Assembly: GCF_900095265.1 (NCBI RefSeq)
Contig: NZ_LT607652.1
Location: forward strand, 139,780-177,520
DNA length: 37,741 nucleotides
Source: Janthinobacterium sp. UMAB-56
GTDB lineage: Bacteria > Pseudomonadota > Gammaproteobacteria > Burkholderiales > Burkholderiaceae_D
Reading direction: 5' to 3'
The position numbers and the translations under genes were made by a program. Under the pieces are notes generated by a model. It searched no databases. It worked only from the letters and a program-made list of their open reading frames with translations, and had not been told where the DNA came from. Below are positions 8,590 to 17,172 of the stretch, piece by piece (within the stretch, counting starts at the first letter, position 1; each line of letters opens with the position of its first letter).

Positions 8590-10164
8590 TCATGCCTTGC
8601 CTGGCACCACGGCCTGGCGGTAGTTGTCGACCATCTTGTAGCGCTTCGCATACAGGCCGAAGGCCAGCATGGCGACGGCGGCAAAGGCGGCGAAGAAGAA
8701 CATCTGGAAGGCCGTCACGCTGATGCCGCTCTCGGCGATCTTGCCGATCACGCCCTCGTTCATGACGCTGCGGTTGACGATCAGCACCCACAGATTGCCC
8801 ACCGTGGTCGACAGATTCCAGAAGCTCATGATGGCGCCCTTCATCGAGACGGGCGCCTGGCTGTATGCAAACTCCAGTCCTGTCGCCGAGACCAGCACTT
8901 CGCCGAACGTCAGCAGGGCGTATGGCAGGATCTGCCACATGATGGAGACGGCGTTGCCGCTGTCGAGGGCCAGCTGCAAGAGGCCAATGACGATCCAGGC
9001 CAGCGAGGAAAAGCCGATACCGGCCGTCATGCGGCGCAGGGCCGTCGCTTCCAGGCCGAAGCGGTTCAGCATCGGGTACAGCACCAGGTTGTTGAACGGG
9101 ATCAGCAGCATCACCAGCATCGGGTTCAGCGCCTGCATCTGCGCCGGCAGGAACCAGCTTGGTTTTTCCATGGTGTTCGCTTGCACGATCCACGTCGAGG
9201 CCTTCTGGTCGAACAGCGAGAAGAACGGCGTGACAAGGGCGAAGATGACGAGGATGCGCAACACGGCGCGCACGCCTTCGACGGCTTCGTCGGGGTGGAT
9301 GCCGCGCGCGCGTTCCAGCTGCATGGCCGTGCCGATGCTGCCGAAGGCCAGCAGCAGTACCAGGGCGGTACATGCTGCAATCACGAAGCCCCATTCGGGA
9401 ATGCTGTAGAACGCGTACAGGGCGCCGATCACGCCGACGTAGGCTACATACAGGCCCGGACGCGAACCCCCATCGACGCGCGCCAGCAAGGCCGTGCGGG
9501 CCACGCGGGTAAACGAATCGGGATTCGGCGGCGCCGGTGGCACGTGTACGTATTTCTTGGCGCCCATCCAGAAGACGATGGTGGCGGCCAGCATCATGAC
9601 GCCTGGGATGCCGAAGGCGATCGACGGGCCAAAGTCGCGCAGGAACATCGGCATCAGCAGCGAGGCGAAGAAGGAGCCGAAGTTGATGATCCAGTAGAAC
9701 AGGTCGAAGACCAGCTTGGCCTTGTGCTTGTTGGTCTGGTCGAACTGGTCGCCGACAAACGAGGCCACCAGCGGCTTGATGCCGCCGGAACCGAAGGCGA
9801 TCAGGAACAGGCCGAAATAGAAGCCGTTGACGCTGTTCTCAAACAGCGCCAGGCAGGCGTGGCCGGCGCAATACACAAGGCTGAGCCAGAAGATAGTGTT
9901 GTACTTGCCAAAGAAGCGGTCGGCCAGCCAGCCGCCCAGCAGCGGGAAGAAATACACGCCGATGACGAAGGTGTGGAAGACGTGCTTGGCTTCGCCCGTG
10001 CGCTGGTCGATCGGGATCATCAGCAGCAAGGTGCTGATGAGGAATGGCGTCAGGATGTTGCGCATGCCGTAAAAGCTGAAGCGTTCGCAGCCTTCGTTGG
10101 CAATGATGTACGGTATTTGCCGGGGCATTTTGCCCGAGGCGGTTTGTGTCTCGGCCGATGACAT
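8590..10164 (-). CDS. POT-family proton-dependent oligopeptide transporter
   Basis: Inner-membrane symporter that imports di- and tripeptides with protons. The 524-residue protein has the proton-coupling motif EGCERFSFYG (residues about 19-28, the ExxER signature), an MFS-type loop GGWLADRFFGKYNT after the second helix, and the PTR2 signature FYWIINFGSFF (residues about 155-165). About 14 hydrophobic segments are visible, the number expected for bacterial POT proteins. A GGGGAG ribosome-binding site precedes the ATG at 10164. A promoter candidate lies 33-61 bp upstream. The closest named relatives would be the DtpA-D group, but I cannot assign the specific paralogue or its peptide preference. 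Confidence 0.92.
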   Translation of the reverse strand: MSSAETQTASGKMPRQIPYIIANEGCERFSFYGMRNILTPFLISTLLLMIPIDQRTGEAKHVFHTFVIGVYFFPLLGGWLADRFFGKYNTIFWLSLVYCAGHACLALFENSVNGFYFGLFLIAFGSGGIKPLVASFVGDQFDQTNKHKAKLVFDLFYWIINFGSFFASLLMPMFLRDFGPSIAFGIPGVMMLAATIVFWMGAKKYVHVPPAPPNPDSFTRVARTALLARVDGGSRPGLYVAYVGVIGALYAFYSIPEWGFVIAACTALVLLLAFGSIGTAMQLERARGIHPDEAVEGVRAVLRILVIFALVTPFFSLFDQKASTWIVQANTMEKPSWFLPAQMQALNPMLVMLLIPFNNLVLYPMLNRFGLEATALRRMTAGIGFSSLAWIVIGLLQLALDSGNAVSIMWQILPYALLTFGEVLVSATGLEFAYSQAPVSMKGAIMSFWNLSTTVGNLWVLIVNRSVMNEGVIGKIAESGISVTAFQMFFFAAFAAVAMLAFGLYAKRYKMVDNYRQAVVPGKA

Positions 10165-10196
10165 TGGCTCTCCCCAAGTTTTTTTTGTAAGCCGCG

Positions 10197-10225
10197 ATGC
10201 TAAGGCCTGCCGCGTTTGCTTGCAA
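10197..10225 (-). promoter_or_regulatory. Candidate promoter of the POT transporter gene
   Basis: On the minus strand TTGCAA (10225-10220), a 17-bp spacer and TAGCAT (10202-10197) form a 4/6 plus 4/6 sigma-70 match, with start near 10190 and a leader of about 25 nt ending in GGGGAG. Confidence 0.4.
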
Positions 10226-10245
10226 CAGAAAAAACGGCCTGTCCG

Positions 10246-10803
10246 CTATTTCGCAGGGATTTGTAAGGTATTGATTTTCATAAAGACATTACTTTCGGCA
10301 CTTGCTCGGGCAGGGCGGGGCAGCCACAGTTGCATTTGCAGCATGCCGTCCGATGCGGGACAGTCTTCCAGGGTAAAACCGCAACTGAGATACAGGGGCA
10401 ACGCCGCGTGGTTGTCTTGCGCCACGGCCAGGCGCACACGGCCCAGCTCGGCAATGGCGCAGGCATGCGCGATGGCCGCCTGCACCAGTTGCCGTCCCGC
10501 GCCTTGCCCGCGCGCCTGCGGCGCGACATACACGCCCCACAGGCTGGCCTTGTCATGCACGACGGCGATCGGTTCGCGGCGCAGGCCGGCAATGCCGATC
10601 AATTGTTCCTTGTTGAAAGCGCCAAATATTATTTGGTGGCGAGTGGCGCGCAAGCGTTCGCCGATCTGTGTCAGCGGCAAGCCGCTTTCGGCCGCGTGCG
10701 TGGTGCAGAAGGCGGCAGGCAATTCGGCGATGCCGGCCAGGCGCAGCGCGTGGTAGGCGCTGGCGTCGTCTGGTGTGAGGTGGCGGATGGAAAAAGAGGG
10801 CAT
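10246..10803 (-). CDS. GNAT-family N-acetyltransferase
   Basis: A 185-residue cytoplasmic acetyltransferase that would move an acetyl group from acetyl-CoA to an amine. The GNAT fold is seen from the N-terminal IRHLTPDDASAYHALR helix region. The acetyl-CoA pyrophosphate-binding motif follows strand 4 (LWGVYVAPQARGQGAGRQLV, residues about 88-107, with the R-G-Q-G-A-G core), and a late strand contains LYLSCGFTLED. Strand 3 is preceded by GIAGLRREP. Substrate cannot be deduced. It is divergent from the MFS gene with 74 bp between them and 81 bp upstream of the POT gene on the same strand, so it could be co-transcribed with POT. Confidence 0.88.
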   Translation of the reverse strand: MPSFSIRHLTPDDASAYHALRLAGIAELPAAFCTTHAAESGLPLTQIGERLRATRHQIIFGAFNKEQLIGIAGLRREPIAVVHDKASLWGVYVAPQARGQGAGRQLVQAAIAHACAIAELGRVRLAVAQDNHAALPLYLSCGFTLEDCPASDGMLQMQLWLPRPARASAESNVFMKINTLQIPAK

Positions 10804-10877
10804 GCTGGCGAGTATCGGGGCAGGACGCAGGAAAGTAAACCTTGCCGTCCACCGCCGCCATCCTTAACATCTGCCGC

Positions 10878-12140
10878 ATGAGACCTGTACCGAGCCCTTC
10901 CCCTGATATTGCCGCTGGCGCGGCTCTGACCCCGGCCCGCGAGCGCGCGATGCTGTGGCTGCTCGCGCTGACGCAATTTACCGTCATCATGGATTTCATG
11001 GTGATGATGCCGTTGGCGCCCCAGTTGATGCGGGCCTTCGACATTGGCCCGGCCGCCGTCTCGGGCGCCGTCTCGGCCTACGCCTGGTGCGCGGGCTTGT
11101 CCGGCTTGCTGGCGGCCACGTATATCGACCGCTTCGACCGCAAGAAGCTGCTGTTGACCATGTTTTGTCTGTTCACCTTGTCGAACCTGGCTTGCGCGCT
11201 GGCGCCGAACTTCCATGTGTTGCTGTGGTCGCGTGCCTTTGCCGGGCTGACGGGCGGCGTGCTGGGCGCCATCGTCATGGCCATCATCGGCGACGTGATC
11301 CCGGCCGAGCGGCGCGGCGCGGCCACCGGCATCGTCATGACCTCGTTTGCCATGGCGGCCGTGGGTGGCGTGCCCATCGGCGTGGTGCTGGCCGCCCACT
11401 TTGGCTGGCCCTCGCCGTTTTTCCTGCTGGTCGTGCTGTCGCTGCTGATCTGGCTGGGCGCGGCGCGCGTGCTGCCCTCGTTGACGGCGCATATGGGCGC
11501 GGCCCCCACGCCGCTGCGCCAGGTGCTGCCGAAGTTGCTGGCGCTGCTGCGCGAGCGGCGCCACCTGGAAGCGTTTGCCTTGTCGATTGTCAACATGACA
11601 GCGGGCATGCTGGTGATTCCCTTCATTTCGCCTGTGCTGGTGGGCAATATGGGACTGGCGCCGGCCGACGTCACCTGGGTCTATCTGGCGGGCGGCTGCG
11701 CCACGATCTTCACGGCACGCCTGATCGGCCGCTGGGCGGACCGGGCCGGCAAGCAGCAGGTGTACCGCTGGGTAGCCCTGCTGTCGATCGCACCGTTGCT
11801 GTTCATGACGCACTTGCCCCAACTGCCGTTGCTGGCGCTGATGCTGGTGTTTCCCTTCTTTATGGCATTGGTATCGGGACGCACGATACCGCTGCAGGCG
11901 CTGCTGACGACGATACCGGAACCGCACAAGCGCGGTGCCTTTCTCAGCGCCAATTCGGCCCTGCAAAGCCTGGGCAGCGGCCTGGGCGCCTGGTTGGGCG
12001 GCTTGAGCCTGCAGACGGATGTGGCCGGCCATATCAGCGGCTATGGCATCAATGGCTGGCTGGCGGCGGGCTTGTCGCTGTGGACCGTGTGGTGGGTGAG
12101 GCGCGTGCGCGGTGCGGCGCCGCAAGGGGCGCCGGCGTAG
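10878..12140 (+). CDS. MFS transporter
   Basis: A 420-residue inner-membrane transporter with twelve hydrophobic segments. The first helix (MLWLLALTQFTVIMDFMVMMPL, a D in helix 1) and the loop DRFDRKK between helices 2 and 3 are typical of the drug/metabolite branch of the major facilitator superfamily. The second half has GRWADRAGKQQ as the equivalent loop, showing the two-fold repeat. The ATG at 10878 is chosen although its ribosome-binding site is weak. A TTG at 10842 has AGGAAAG upstream and would add 12 residues. Substrate is unknown; arabinose-efflux or multidrug-like proteins score alike by eye. It ends 4 bp from the convergent unknown gene with no terminator visible between them. Confidence 0.88.
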   Translation: MRPVPSPSPDIAAGAALTPARERAMLWLLALTQFTVIMDFMVMMPLAPQLMRAFDIGPAAVSGAVSAYAWCAGLSGLLAATYIDRFDRKKLLLTMFCLFTLSNLACALAPNFHVLLWSRAFAGLTGGVLGAIVMAIIGDVIPAERRGAATGIVMTSFAMAAVGGVPIGVVLAAHFGWPSPFFLLVVLSLLIWLGAARVLPSLTAHMGAAPTPLRQVLPKLLALLRERRHLEAFALSIVNMTAGMLVIPFISPVLVGNMGLAPADVTWVYLAGGCATIFTARLIGRWADRAGKQQVYRWVALLSIAPLLFMTHLPQLPLLALMLVFPFFMALVSGRTIPLQALLTTIPEPHKRGAFLSANSALQSLGSGLGAWLGGLSLQTDVAGHISGYGINGWLAAGLSLWTVWWVRRVRGAAPQGAPA

Positions 12141-12144
12141 GCTG

Positions 12145-12621
12145 TTACTGCGTGACGATGCGCTGCATGGGCGCGTTGTCCTTGCGCCATTGTTCCAGGC
12201 TGATCAGCTCACCTGTGACGATGTCGTCGACGAGGATGCGCTTGCCGTCTGGCGACACGACAAAGCTTTCCCAGCGGTGGGCCGCGTCCGGCGTGCTTTC
12301 GAAAAAGCTCAGCTGATAGCAGGCGACGCCATCGACCGGGCGCGTTTCCGGCGACGTTTCCATCACGGCGCCATGGGCGCGGCCGCCCGACGCTTTTTCG
12401 ATATGCGCCGACCAGGCCTTGATTTCCGGCAAAGCCATCAGTGCATCGATGGCGCGCGCGTTCTGCTCTTGCGCCGCGGTGCTGGCGCTGGCGCCAGGGC
12501 CATTGCCAGTGTGTGGCGCGGATTGCTGGTGCAGGTAAAAAGCGACTAGCCCGGCGGCCAGCAAGCCGGCCAGTATGCCGGCGATGATGGTAGTTTTGGA
12601 AGAAGAGGCGCGTGGCGGCAT
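12145..12621 (-). CDS. Unknown protein with one N-terminal membrane anchor
   Basis: A 158-residue protein I do not recognise. A basic start (MPPRASSSK) is followed by one hydrophobic helix (about 11-30, IIAGILAGLLAAGLVAFYLH). A low-complexity Ala/Ser/Gly linker comes next, then a soluble domain of about 110 residues that contains one Cys (GVACYQLSFF) and a region reading WESFVVSPDGKRILVDDIVTGELISLEQW, suggestive of a beta-rich fold. Topology is probably N-in with the domain in the periplasm. The start is uncertain: no clear ribosome-binding site precedes the ATG at 12621, and in-frame upstream starts exist up to 12684. It is convergent with the MFS gene, 4 bp apart. Confidence 0.65.
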   Translation of the reverse strand: MPPRASSSKTTIIAGILAGLLAAGLVAFYLHQQSAPHTGNGPGASASTAAQEQNARAIDALMALPEIKAWSAHIEKASGGRAHGAVMETSPETRPVDGVACYQLSFFESTPDAAHRWESFVVSPDGKRILVDDIVTGELISLEQWRKDNAPMQRIVTQ

Positions 12622-12736
12622 GATGGTGGCGTGAGAAAGAAGGACGATGGCGGCCATGCTAAAGCAAAACGCACAGGCCGGCAATCGCCGGGCTTGCCAA
12701 ACGGCTTGGCCAGCGGGTTTGCCAAATCCATAGACG

Positions 12737-12769
12737 AAAAAAAAGCCAGCTTCCGTAGAAGCCAGCTTT
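12737..12769 (-). terminator. Intrinsic terminator downstream of groEL
   Basis: On the minus strand AAAGCTGGCTTC (12769-12758) pairs over 12 bp, including two G-U pairs, with GAAGCTGGCTTT (12753-12742) around a TACG loop, and is followed by further Ts to 12737. It lies about 100 bp after the groEL stop. The arms also read as a direct repeat of GCCAGCTT on the plus strand. The gap 12622-12867 holds nothing else I can support. Confidence 0.8.
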
Positions 12770-12867
12770 CGGGGCTGCCGGGCAAGTACACGCAGCTTTT
12801 GCTCTGCCTGTCCTGGCCCGGCAATGCATCCCGGCGCGCCGTCGCCGGCGCTCGGGGATGCCGGACC

Positions 12868-14550
<1,683 letters not shown>

Positions 14551-14567
14551 CTACAACGTGGAAACAA

Positions 14568-14858
14568 TTACTTGACGACGATCGCCATGATGTCTTCTTC
14601 GCGCATGACCAGCAGCTCATCGCCGTCAACTTTGACGGTTTGGCCGGCGTACTTGCCGAACAGGACGCGGTCGCCCACTTTGACATCCAGAGGACGCACT
14701 TTGCCGTCGTCGAGAATCTTGCCATTGCCTACGGCAAGGACTTCGCCTTGATCCGGTTTTTCAGCAGCTGCATCAGGAATGATGAGGCCGGACGCAGTTT
14801 TGGTTTCCTGGTCGAGGCGTTTGACGATGACGCGATCGTTCAATGGGCGCAGATTCAT
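14568..14858 (-). CDS. groS: Co-chaperonin GroES (HSP10)
   Basis: The 96-residue lid subunit that forms a heptamer capping GroEL. The start [14 protein letters not shown], the mobile loop around residues 17-34 ([14 protein letters not shown]) and the ending [16 protein letters not shown] are all canonical. The start at 14858 has a strong AAGGAG site. An in-frame reading extends upstream to 15107 without a stop, but that stretch is leader RNA of high GC content and not GroES-like. First gene of groES-groEL. Confidence 0.97.
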   Translation of the reverse strand: MNLRPLNDRVIVKRLDQETKTASGLIIPDAAAEKPDQGEVLAVGNGKILDDGKVRPLDVKVGDRVLFGKYAGQTVKVDGDELLVMREEDIMAIVVK

Positions 14859-15120
14859 ACAAAACTCCTTAAAGTTCAATGGATAAGTGTTGCTAAATGA
14901 ATACATGCCTGGCACAGCGCCAGACGTGCTTTCAGTGACCGCCGTTGAAAGCAGCCCGCAACGGTCAAGCAAACCCCCTGTCATTCTGTCCTTGCCTGTA
15001 TCCGGCAGTGGTGTGCATCGCGGCGTCGCCCGCCGCGTAGCGTTCCCTGCAGTGGTCTGGCAAGCACCGTCAGTCCTGAGGATTGCTACGAAAGAGTTTG
15101 TTAGCACTCTCTACTAACGA
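14859..15120 (-). promoter_or_regulatory. Long 5' leader of groES mRNA
   Basis: The promoter at 15127-15155 predicts a leader of roughly 260 nt before groES. I see no convincing gene in it. Its first part carries CAAACTCTTT (minus strand 15100-15091), which can pair with AAGGAGTTTTG (14870-14860) around the groES ribosome-binding site with one bulged base. A small hairpin, CTGGC-GCTGT-GCCAG, is present near 14.92 kb. A long leader that can cover the ribosome-binding site would suit heat-responsive translation; this is inference. Confidence 0.4.
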
Positions 15121-15127
15121 GTGCTAA
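15101..15127. promoter_or_regulatory. CIRCE element, HrcA operator of groESL
   Basis: A perfect inverted repeat, TTAGCACTC at 15101-15109 and GAGTGCTAA at 15119-15127, with exactly nine bases between the arms. This is the consensus CIRCE operator bound by the HrcA repressor. It overlaps the end of the -10 element and the predicted start point of the groESL promoter, so HrcA would block initiation until heat shock inactivates it. Confidence 0.97.
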
Positions 15128-15155
15128 TTATAGGGACGGTATGGGGCAACTTCAA
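15127..15155 (-). promoter_or_regulatory. groESL promoter (sigma-70, possible sigma-32)
   Basis: On the minus strand TTGAAG (15155-15150), a 17-bp spacer and TATAAT (15132-15127). The same DNA reads CCCTTGAAG and, about 15 bp on, CCCTATAAT, close to the heat-shock sigma-32 pattern. The CIRCE operator begins at the last base of the -10. Dual control by sigma-32 and HrcA is known in several betaproteobacteria; here it is inferred. Confidence 0.75.
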
Positions 15156-15384
15156 GGGCTTATTCAACGGAAACCTCTACTTGGATGGTAAGCAGAGCCT
15201 GCATCTGCACAGGGTTTGCGCCAGCGCAAGCCGCGTTCCCGGGCGTCAGCAACAGCAGCGACTCTAGCATGCCGTCCGGAGAGAGGGCGTTCCGGTACGC
15301 ATGGCTAACGAAGTTTTACTATGGAATTTGATAAGATCATTGTAATTGCATATCAATAACACCATTCGCGCCAGAAAGAACACC

Positions 15385-16131
15385 ATGCCATTTCCTGTTT
15401 CCCGTCCCGTACTGCGCCTGCTAGGCGCCACCGTCATCAGTTTCGCCTGCCTCGGCAATGCCGCCGCGCAAACGTCCACCATCGTCGACGAGATCAGCGT
15501 GGCGACCCTGACACCGCTGGAAAAGAAAATGCTGCTCAATGACTTGTTCAACGATTTGAACAAGGATGATGACGATCAGGAAGCGCATGTGTGGGACAAC
15601 GGTGGCGACAACGGCGTGCTGGTGAAGGTCACGTATAACTTCAGCAATTCCGGCATGACGGAACACAGCCTGAAGGCGCACGTCTGCCGCGACCTGAAAT
15701 TCGTCGTCACGGCGGGCGGCAAGTCGCAGGACCTGAGCCGGCGCACCTGTTCGCAAAACAGCGGCAACTGGGATGTGCAGGGCAAGGACCCGGCGCCCGT
15801 CGTGTATCCGCCTTTCCTGTCGGACGTCACCATCGCCACACTCAATGCCCAGGAACAGAAAGCCTTGCTGACGGCCGCCGTGCGCACTTTGAAAGAGGAA
15901 GAGGATGGCAAGACGCGCCAGTGGAGCAACAAGGGCTTGGGCAATGCGGCGCCGCTGGCAGTGCGCCTGACGCCTTCGCGGACGGACGCCAAACCTGGCA
16001 GCTACCACCGTACATGTCGCGACTTGACGATGGTGCTGGACGGCAAGGGCGGACAACAGACGCTGACGCGCCGCTCTTGCGAAAACCGTTATGGCGGACT
16101 CGATATCGAGGCCGATTACGTCGACGAGTAA
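15385..16131 (+). CDS. Secreted protein with two tandem 17-kDa-surface-antigen-like domains
   Basis: A 248-residue exported protein. A signal peptide covers residues 1 to about 29 (LRLLGATVISFACLGNAAAQ). The mature chain is an internal duplication. Copy 1 (about 33-135) runs SVATLTPLEKKMLLNDL, then an acidic stretch before WDNGG, then HVCRDLKFVVTAGGKSQDL and RRTCSQNSGNWDV. Copy 2 (about 147-243) runs TIATLNAQEQKALLTAA, an acidic stretch before WSNKG, then HRTCRDLTMVLDGKGGQQ and RRSCENRYGGLDI. Each copy carries the two Cys and the CR-(x)n-GG-Q...C...W/G pattern of the C-terminal domain of 17-kDa surface antigens (RT0821/Lpp0805 type). It lacks a lipobox, so it is probably periplasmic or secreted. 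The start at 15385 is used because the 13 residues before it are not signal-like. Function unknown. The 257-bp gap before it (15128-15384) holds the groESL -10/-35 region and nothing else clear. Confidence 0.7.
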   Translation: MPFPVSRPVLRLLGATVISFACLGNAAAQTSTIVDEISVATLTPLEKKMLLNDLFNDLNKDDDDQEAHVWDNGGDNGVLVKVTYNFSNSGMTEHSLKAHVCRDLKFVVTAGGKSQDLSRRTCSQNSGNWDVQGKDPAPVVYPPFLSDVTIATLNAQEQKALLTAAVRTLKEEEDGKTRQWSNKGLGNAAPLAVRLTPSRTDAKPGSYHRTCRDLTMVLDGKGGQQTLTRRSCENRYGGLDIEADYVDE

Positions 16132-16251
16132 AACGCTGCCATCGCGGCGCTGGTAGATGCGCGCACTTGGCGAAAAGCGCCGGAAAAATCGTGTATTGTC
16201 CGCCAACTGCCCTGCATTGATGTAAATATGTGTGACAGCGGCGTGATTCGA

Positions 16252-16281
16252 TTGACGCCCATGGAGCGTCCGCCCTATAGT
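16252..16281 (+). promoter_or_regulatory. Promoter of zapB-like/zapA/6S block, predicts leaderless mRNA
   Basis: TTGACG (16252-16257) and TATAGT (16276-16281) each match sigma-70 consensus in five of six bases, spaced by 18 bp. The -10 ends only 6 bp before the ATG at 16288, so transcription would start at or next to the A of the start codon. Confidence 0.65.
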
Positions 16282-16287
16282 GGCGGG

Positions 16288-16551
16288 ATGATTTCCGAAT
16301 TCAACGAATTATCCGACAAGATAGGCCTGCTGGCCGAAATGACCCATGCGCTGCGCCGTGAAAACGCGCAACTGCGCAAGGACAATGCCGCGCTGGCCGC
16401 CGAGAACGCGCAGTATGTGCAACGCATGCGCGAAGCGCAGGAGCGGGTGGAAGCGTTGCTGGAAAAAATTCCCGAACTGGTGCAAGCCGGTCTGGAGCAA
16501 GCCGCTTCGGAAGCGGGCGCCTATAGTGCCGAGAACGAGAAGGAAGCGTAA
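16288..16551 (+). CDS. ZapB-like coiled-coil cell-division-associated protein
   Basis: An 87-residue acidic protein, nearly all coiled coil (about 8-70: heptads with MTHALRRENAQLRKDNAALAAENAQ), as in the TIGR02449/ZapB-like proteins encoded just before zapA in many proteobacteria. It probably bundles with ZapA to stabilise the FtsZ ring; this role is inferred from family and position. The ATG at 16288 is chosen because the coiled coil and family-like MISEFNEL start there, and because the predicted promoter overlaps all upstream in-frame ATGs (16228, 16261). No ordinary ribosome-binding site precedes it, consistent with a leaderless message. The stop overlaps the zapA start by one base (TAATG). 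Confidence 0.8.
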   Translation: MISEFNELSDKIGLLAEMTHALRRENAQLRKDNAALAAENAQYVQRMREAQERVEALLEKIPELVQAGLEQAASEAGAYSAENEKEA

Positions 16552-16862
16552 TGCCGCGTGTCGATGTCAATATCATGGGCCAGTCCTACAGCATGGTGTG
16601 CCGCGATGGCGAAGAGCGCGCGCTGCGCGAAGCGGCGATCTATCTCGATAGCAAAATGAAAGCCATCCGCGACGCAGGCAAGGTCAAGGGCAATGACCGC
16701 ATCGCCGTGCTGGCCGCCCTGGGCGTCGCCGCGGAATTCCTCTCCGTGAAGTCGCCGCAAGGTCCGCTGTCGGAACTGACGATACTGGAAGTGAAGCAAA
16801 AGATCTCGGCCATGCATACGGTATTGGATAGCGCCCTGACGCCCCAGGAAAACCTTTTTTAA
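16551..16862 (+). CDS. zapA: Cell division protein ZapA
   Basis: A 103-residue cytoplasmic protein that binds and cross-links FtsZ at mid-cell. The N-terminal beta hairpin and globular head (VDVNIMGQSYSMVCRDGEE, then LREAAIYLDSKMKAIRDAGKVKGNDRIAVLAAL) match the ZapA family, followed by the C-terminal helix used for dimerisation. The start codon shares an A with the stop of the upstream ZapB-like gene, giving tight coupling. The 6S RNA gene follows about 57 bp downstream, an arrangement seen in many beta- and gammaproteobacteria. Confidence 0.95.
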   Translation: MPRVDVNIMGQSYSMVCRDGEERALREAAIYLDSKMKAIRDAGKVKGNDRIAVLAALGVAAEFLSVKSPQGPLSELTILEVKQKISAMHTVLDSALTPQENLF

Positions 16863-16883
16863 GCGCATACGCGACGATTTGTC

Positions 16884-16912
16884 TTTGCGATGCGCAGCCA
16901 AAGGAGTAAACT
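16884..16912 (+). promoter_or_regulatory. Candidate promoter of 6S RNA
   Basis: TTTGCG at 16884-16889, a 17-bp spacer and TAAACT at 16907-16912 place the start near 16919. Matches are modest, but the position fits the 5' end expected from 6S homology. Confidence 0.4.
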
Positions 16913-16918
16913 TGAGCC

Positions 16919-17095
16919 TACCCTGCGGTGTTCGCGATTGCCATATATTCCTTGAACCATTTATGCGCATCGGTTGCGAATTTTGTTTGATGGGAGTGAG
17001 CGTCGCTCGTTCGACGAACCCGAAATTGAACTAACGTGACCACCTTGAACCGTTTGGTTCGGGATGCCGGCATAGCGGCACAGGCGGGGCCCAAT
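16919..17095 (+). ncRNA. ssrS: 6S RNA
   Basis: Regulatory RNA of about 175 nt that mimics an open promoter and sequesters sigma-70 RNA polymerase in stationary phase. It lies directly downstream of zapA, the usual genomic place. Two segments resemble E. coli 6S: the 5' part reads CCCTGCGGTGTTCGCGA (E. coli has a GATGTTCGC segment here). The 3' part reads CACCTTGAACCGTTTGGTTC followed by a GGC-rich closing strand (E. coli: CACCTTGAACC...GGTTC). The 5' and 3' ends can form a long imperfect stem around a central unpaired region. Ends are approximate. The 5-formyltetrahydrofolate cyclo-ligase gene that often follows is absent; an EVE-domain gene takes its place. Confidence 0.78.
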
Positions 17096-17110
17096 TTGCA
17101 CTAGCACTGA

Positions 17111-17144
17111 AAACGGTTGCCGCATCATGCGCAACCGTTTTTTT
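17111..17144 (+). terminator. Intrinsic terminator after 6S RNA
   Basis: AAACGGTTGC (17111-17120) pairs with GCAACCGTTT (17131-17140) over 10 bp, followed by a run of seven Ts (17138-17144). It ends the zapA/6S transcript before the EVE-domain gene. The whole 310-bp gap after zapA is therefore occupied by 6S RNA and this terminator. Confidence 0.9.
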
Positions 17145-17172
17145 ACGTCTGTCGCTTTGAAACGGAGTCTAG

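Noticed and set aside
10842..10877. TTG start for the MFS transporter
   Set aside because: It has a plausible AGGAAAG site, but the added 12 residues are not transporter-like. The ATG at 10878 is preferred, with this left as an alternative.
10671..12125. A 484-codon open frame antisense to the MFS gene
   Set aside because: Gln/Arg/His-rich translation typical of an antisense shadow; the plus frame is a clear twelve-helix transporter.
12742..12769. Direct repeat GCCAGCTT as a regulatory site
   Set aside because: The two copies pair with G-U wobble to form a terminator stem followed by Ts, which explains them.
14859..15107. N-terminal extension of GroES in frame with the leader
   Set aside because: The frame is open by chance. 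The extra residues are unlike GroES, the canonical MNLRPL start has a strong ribosome-binding site, and the far end lies inside the CIRCE element.
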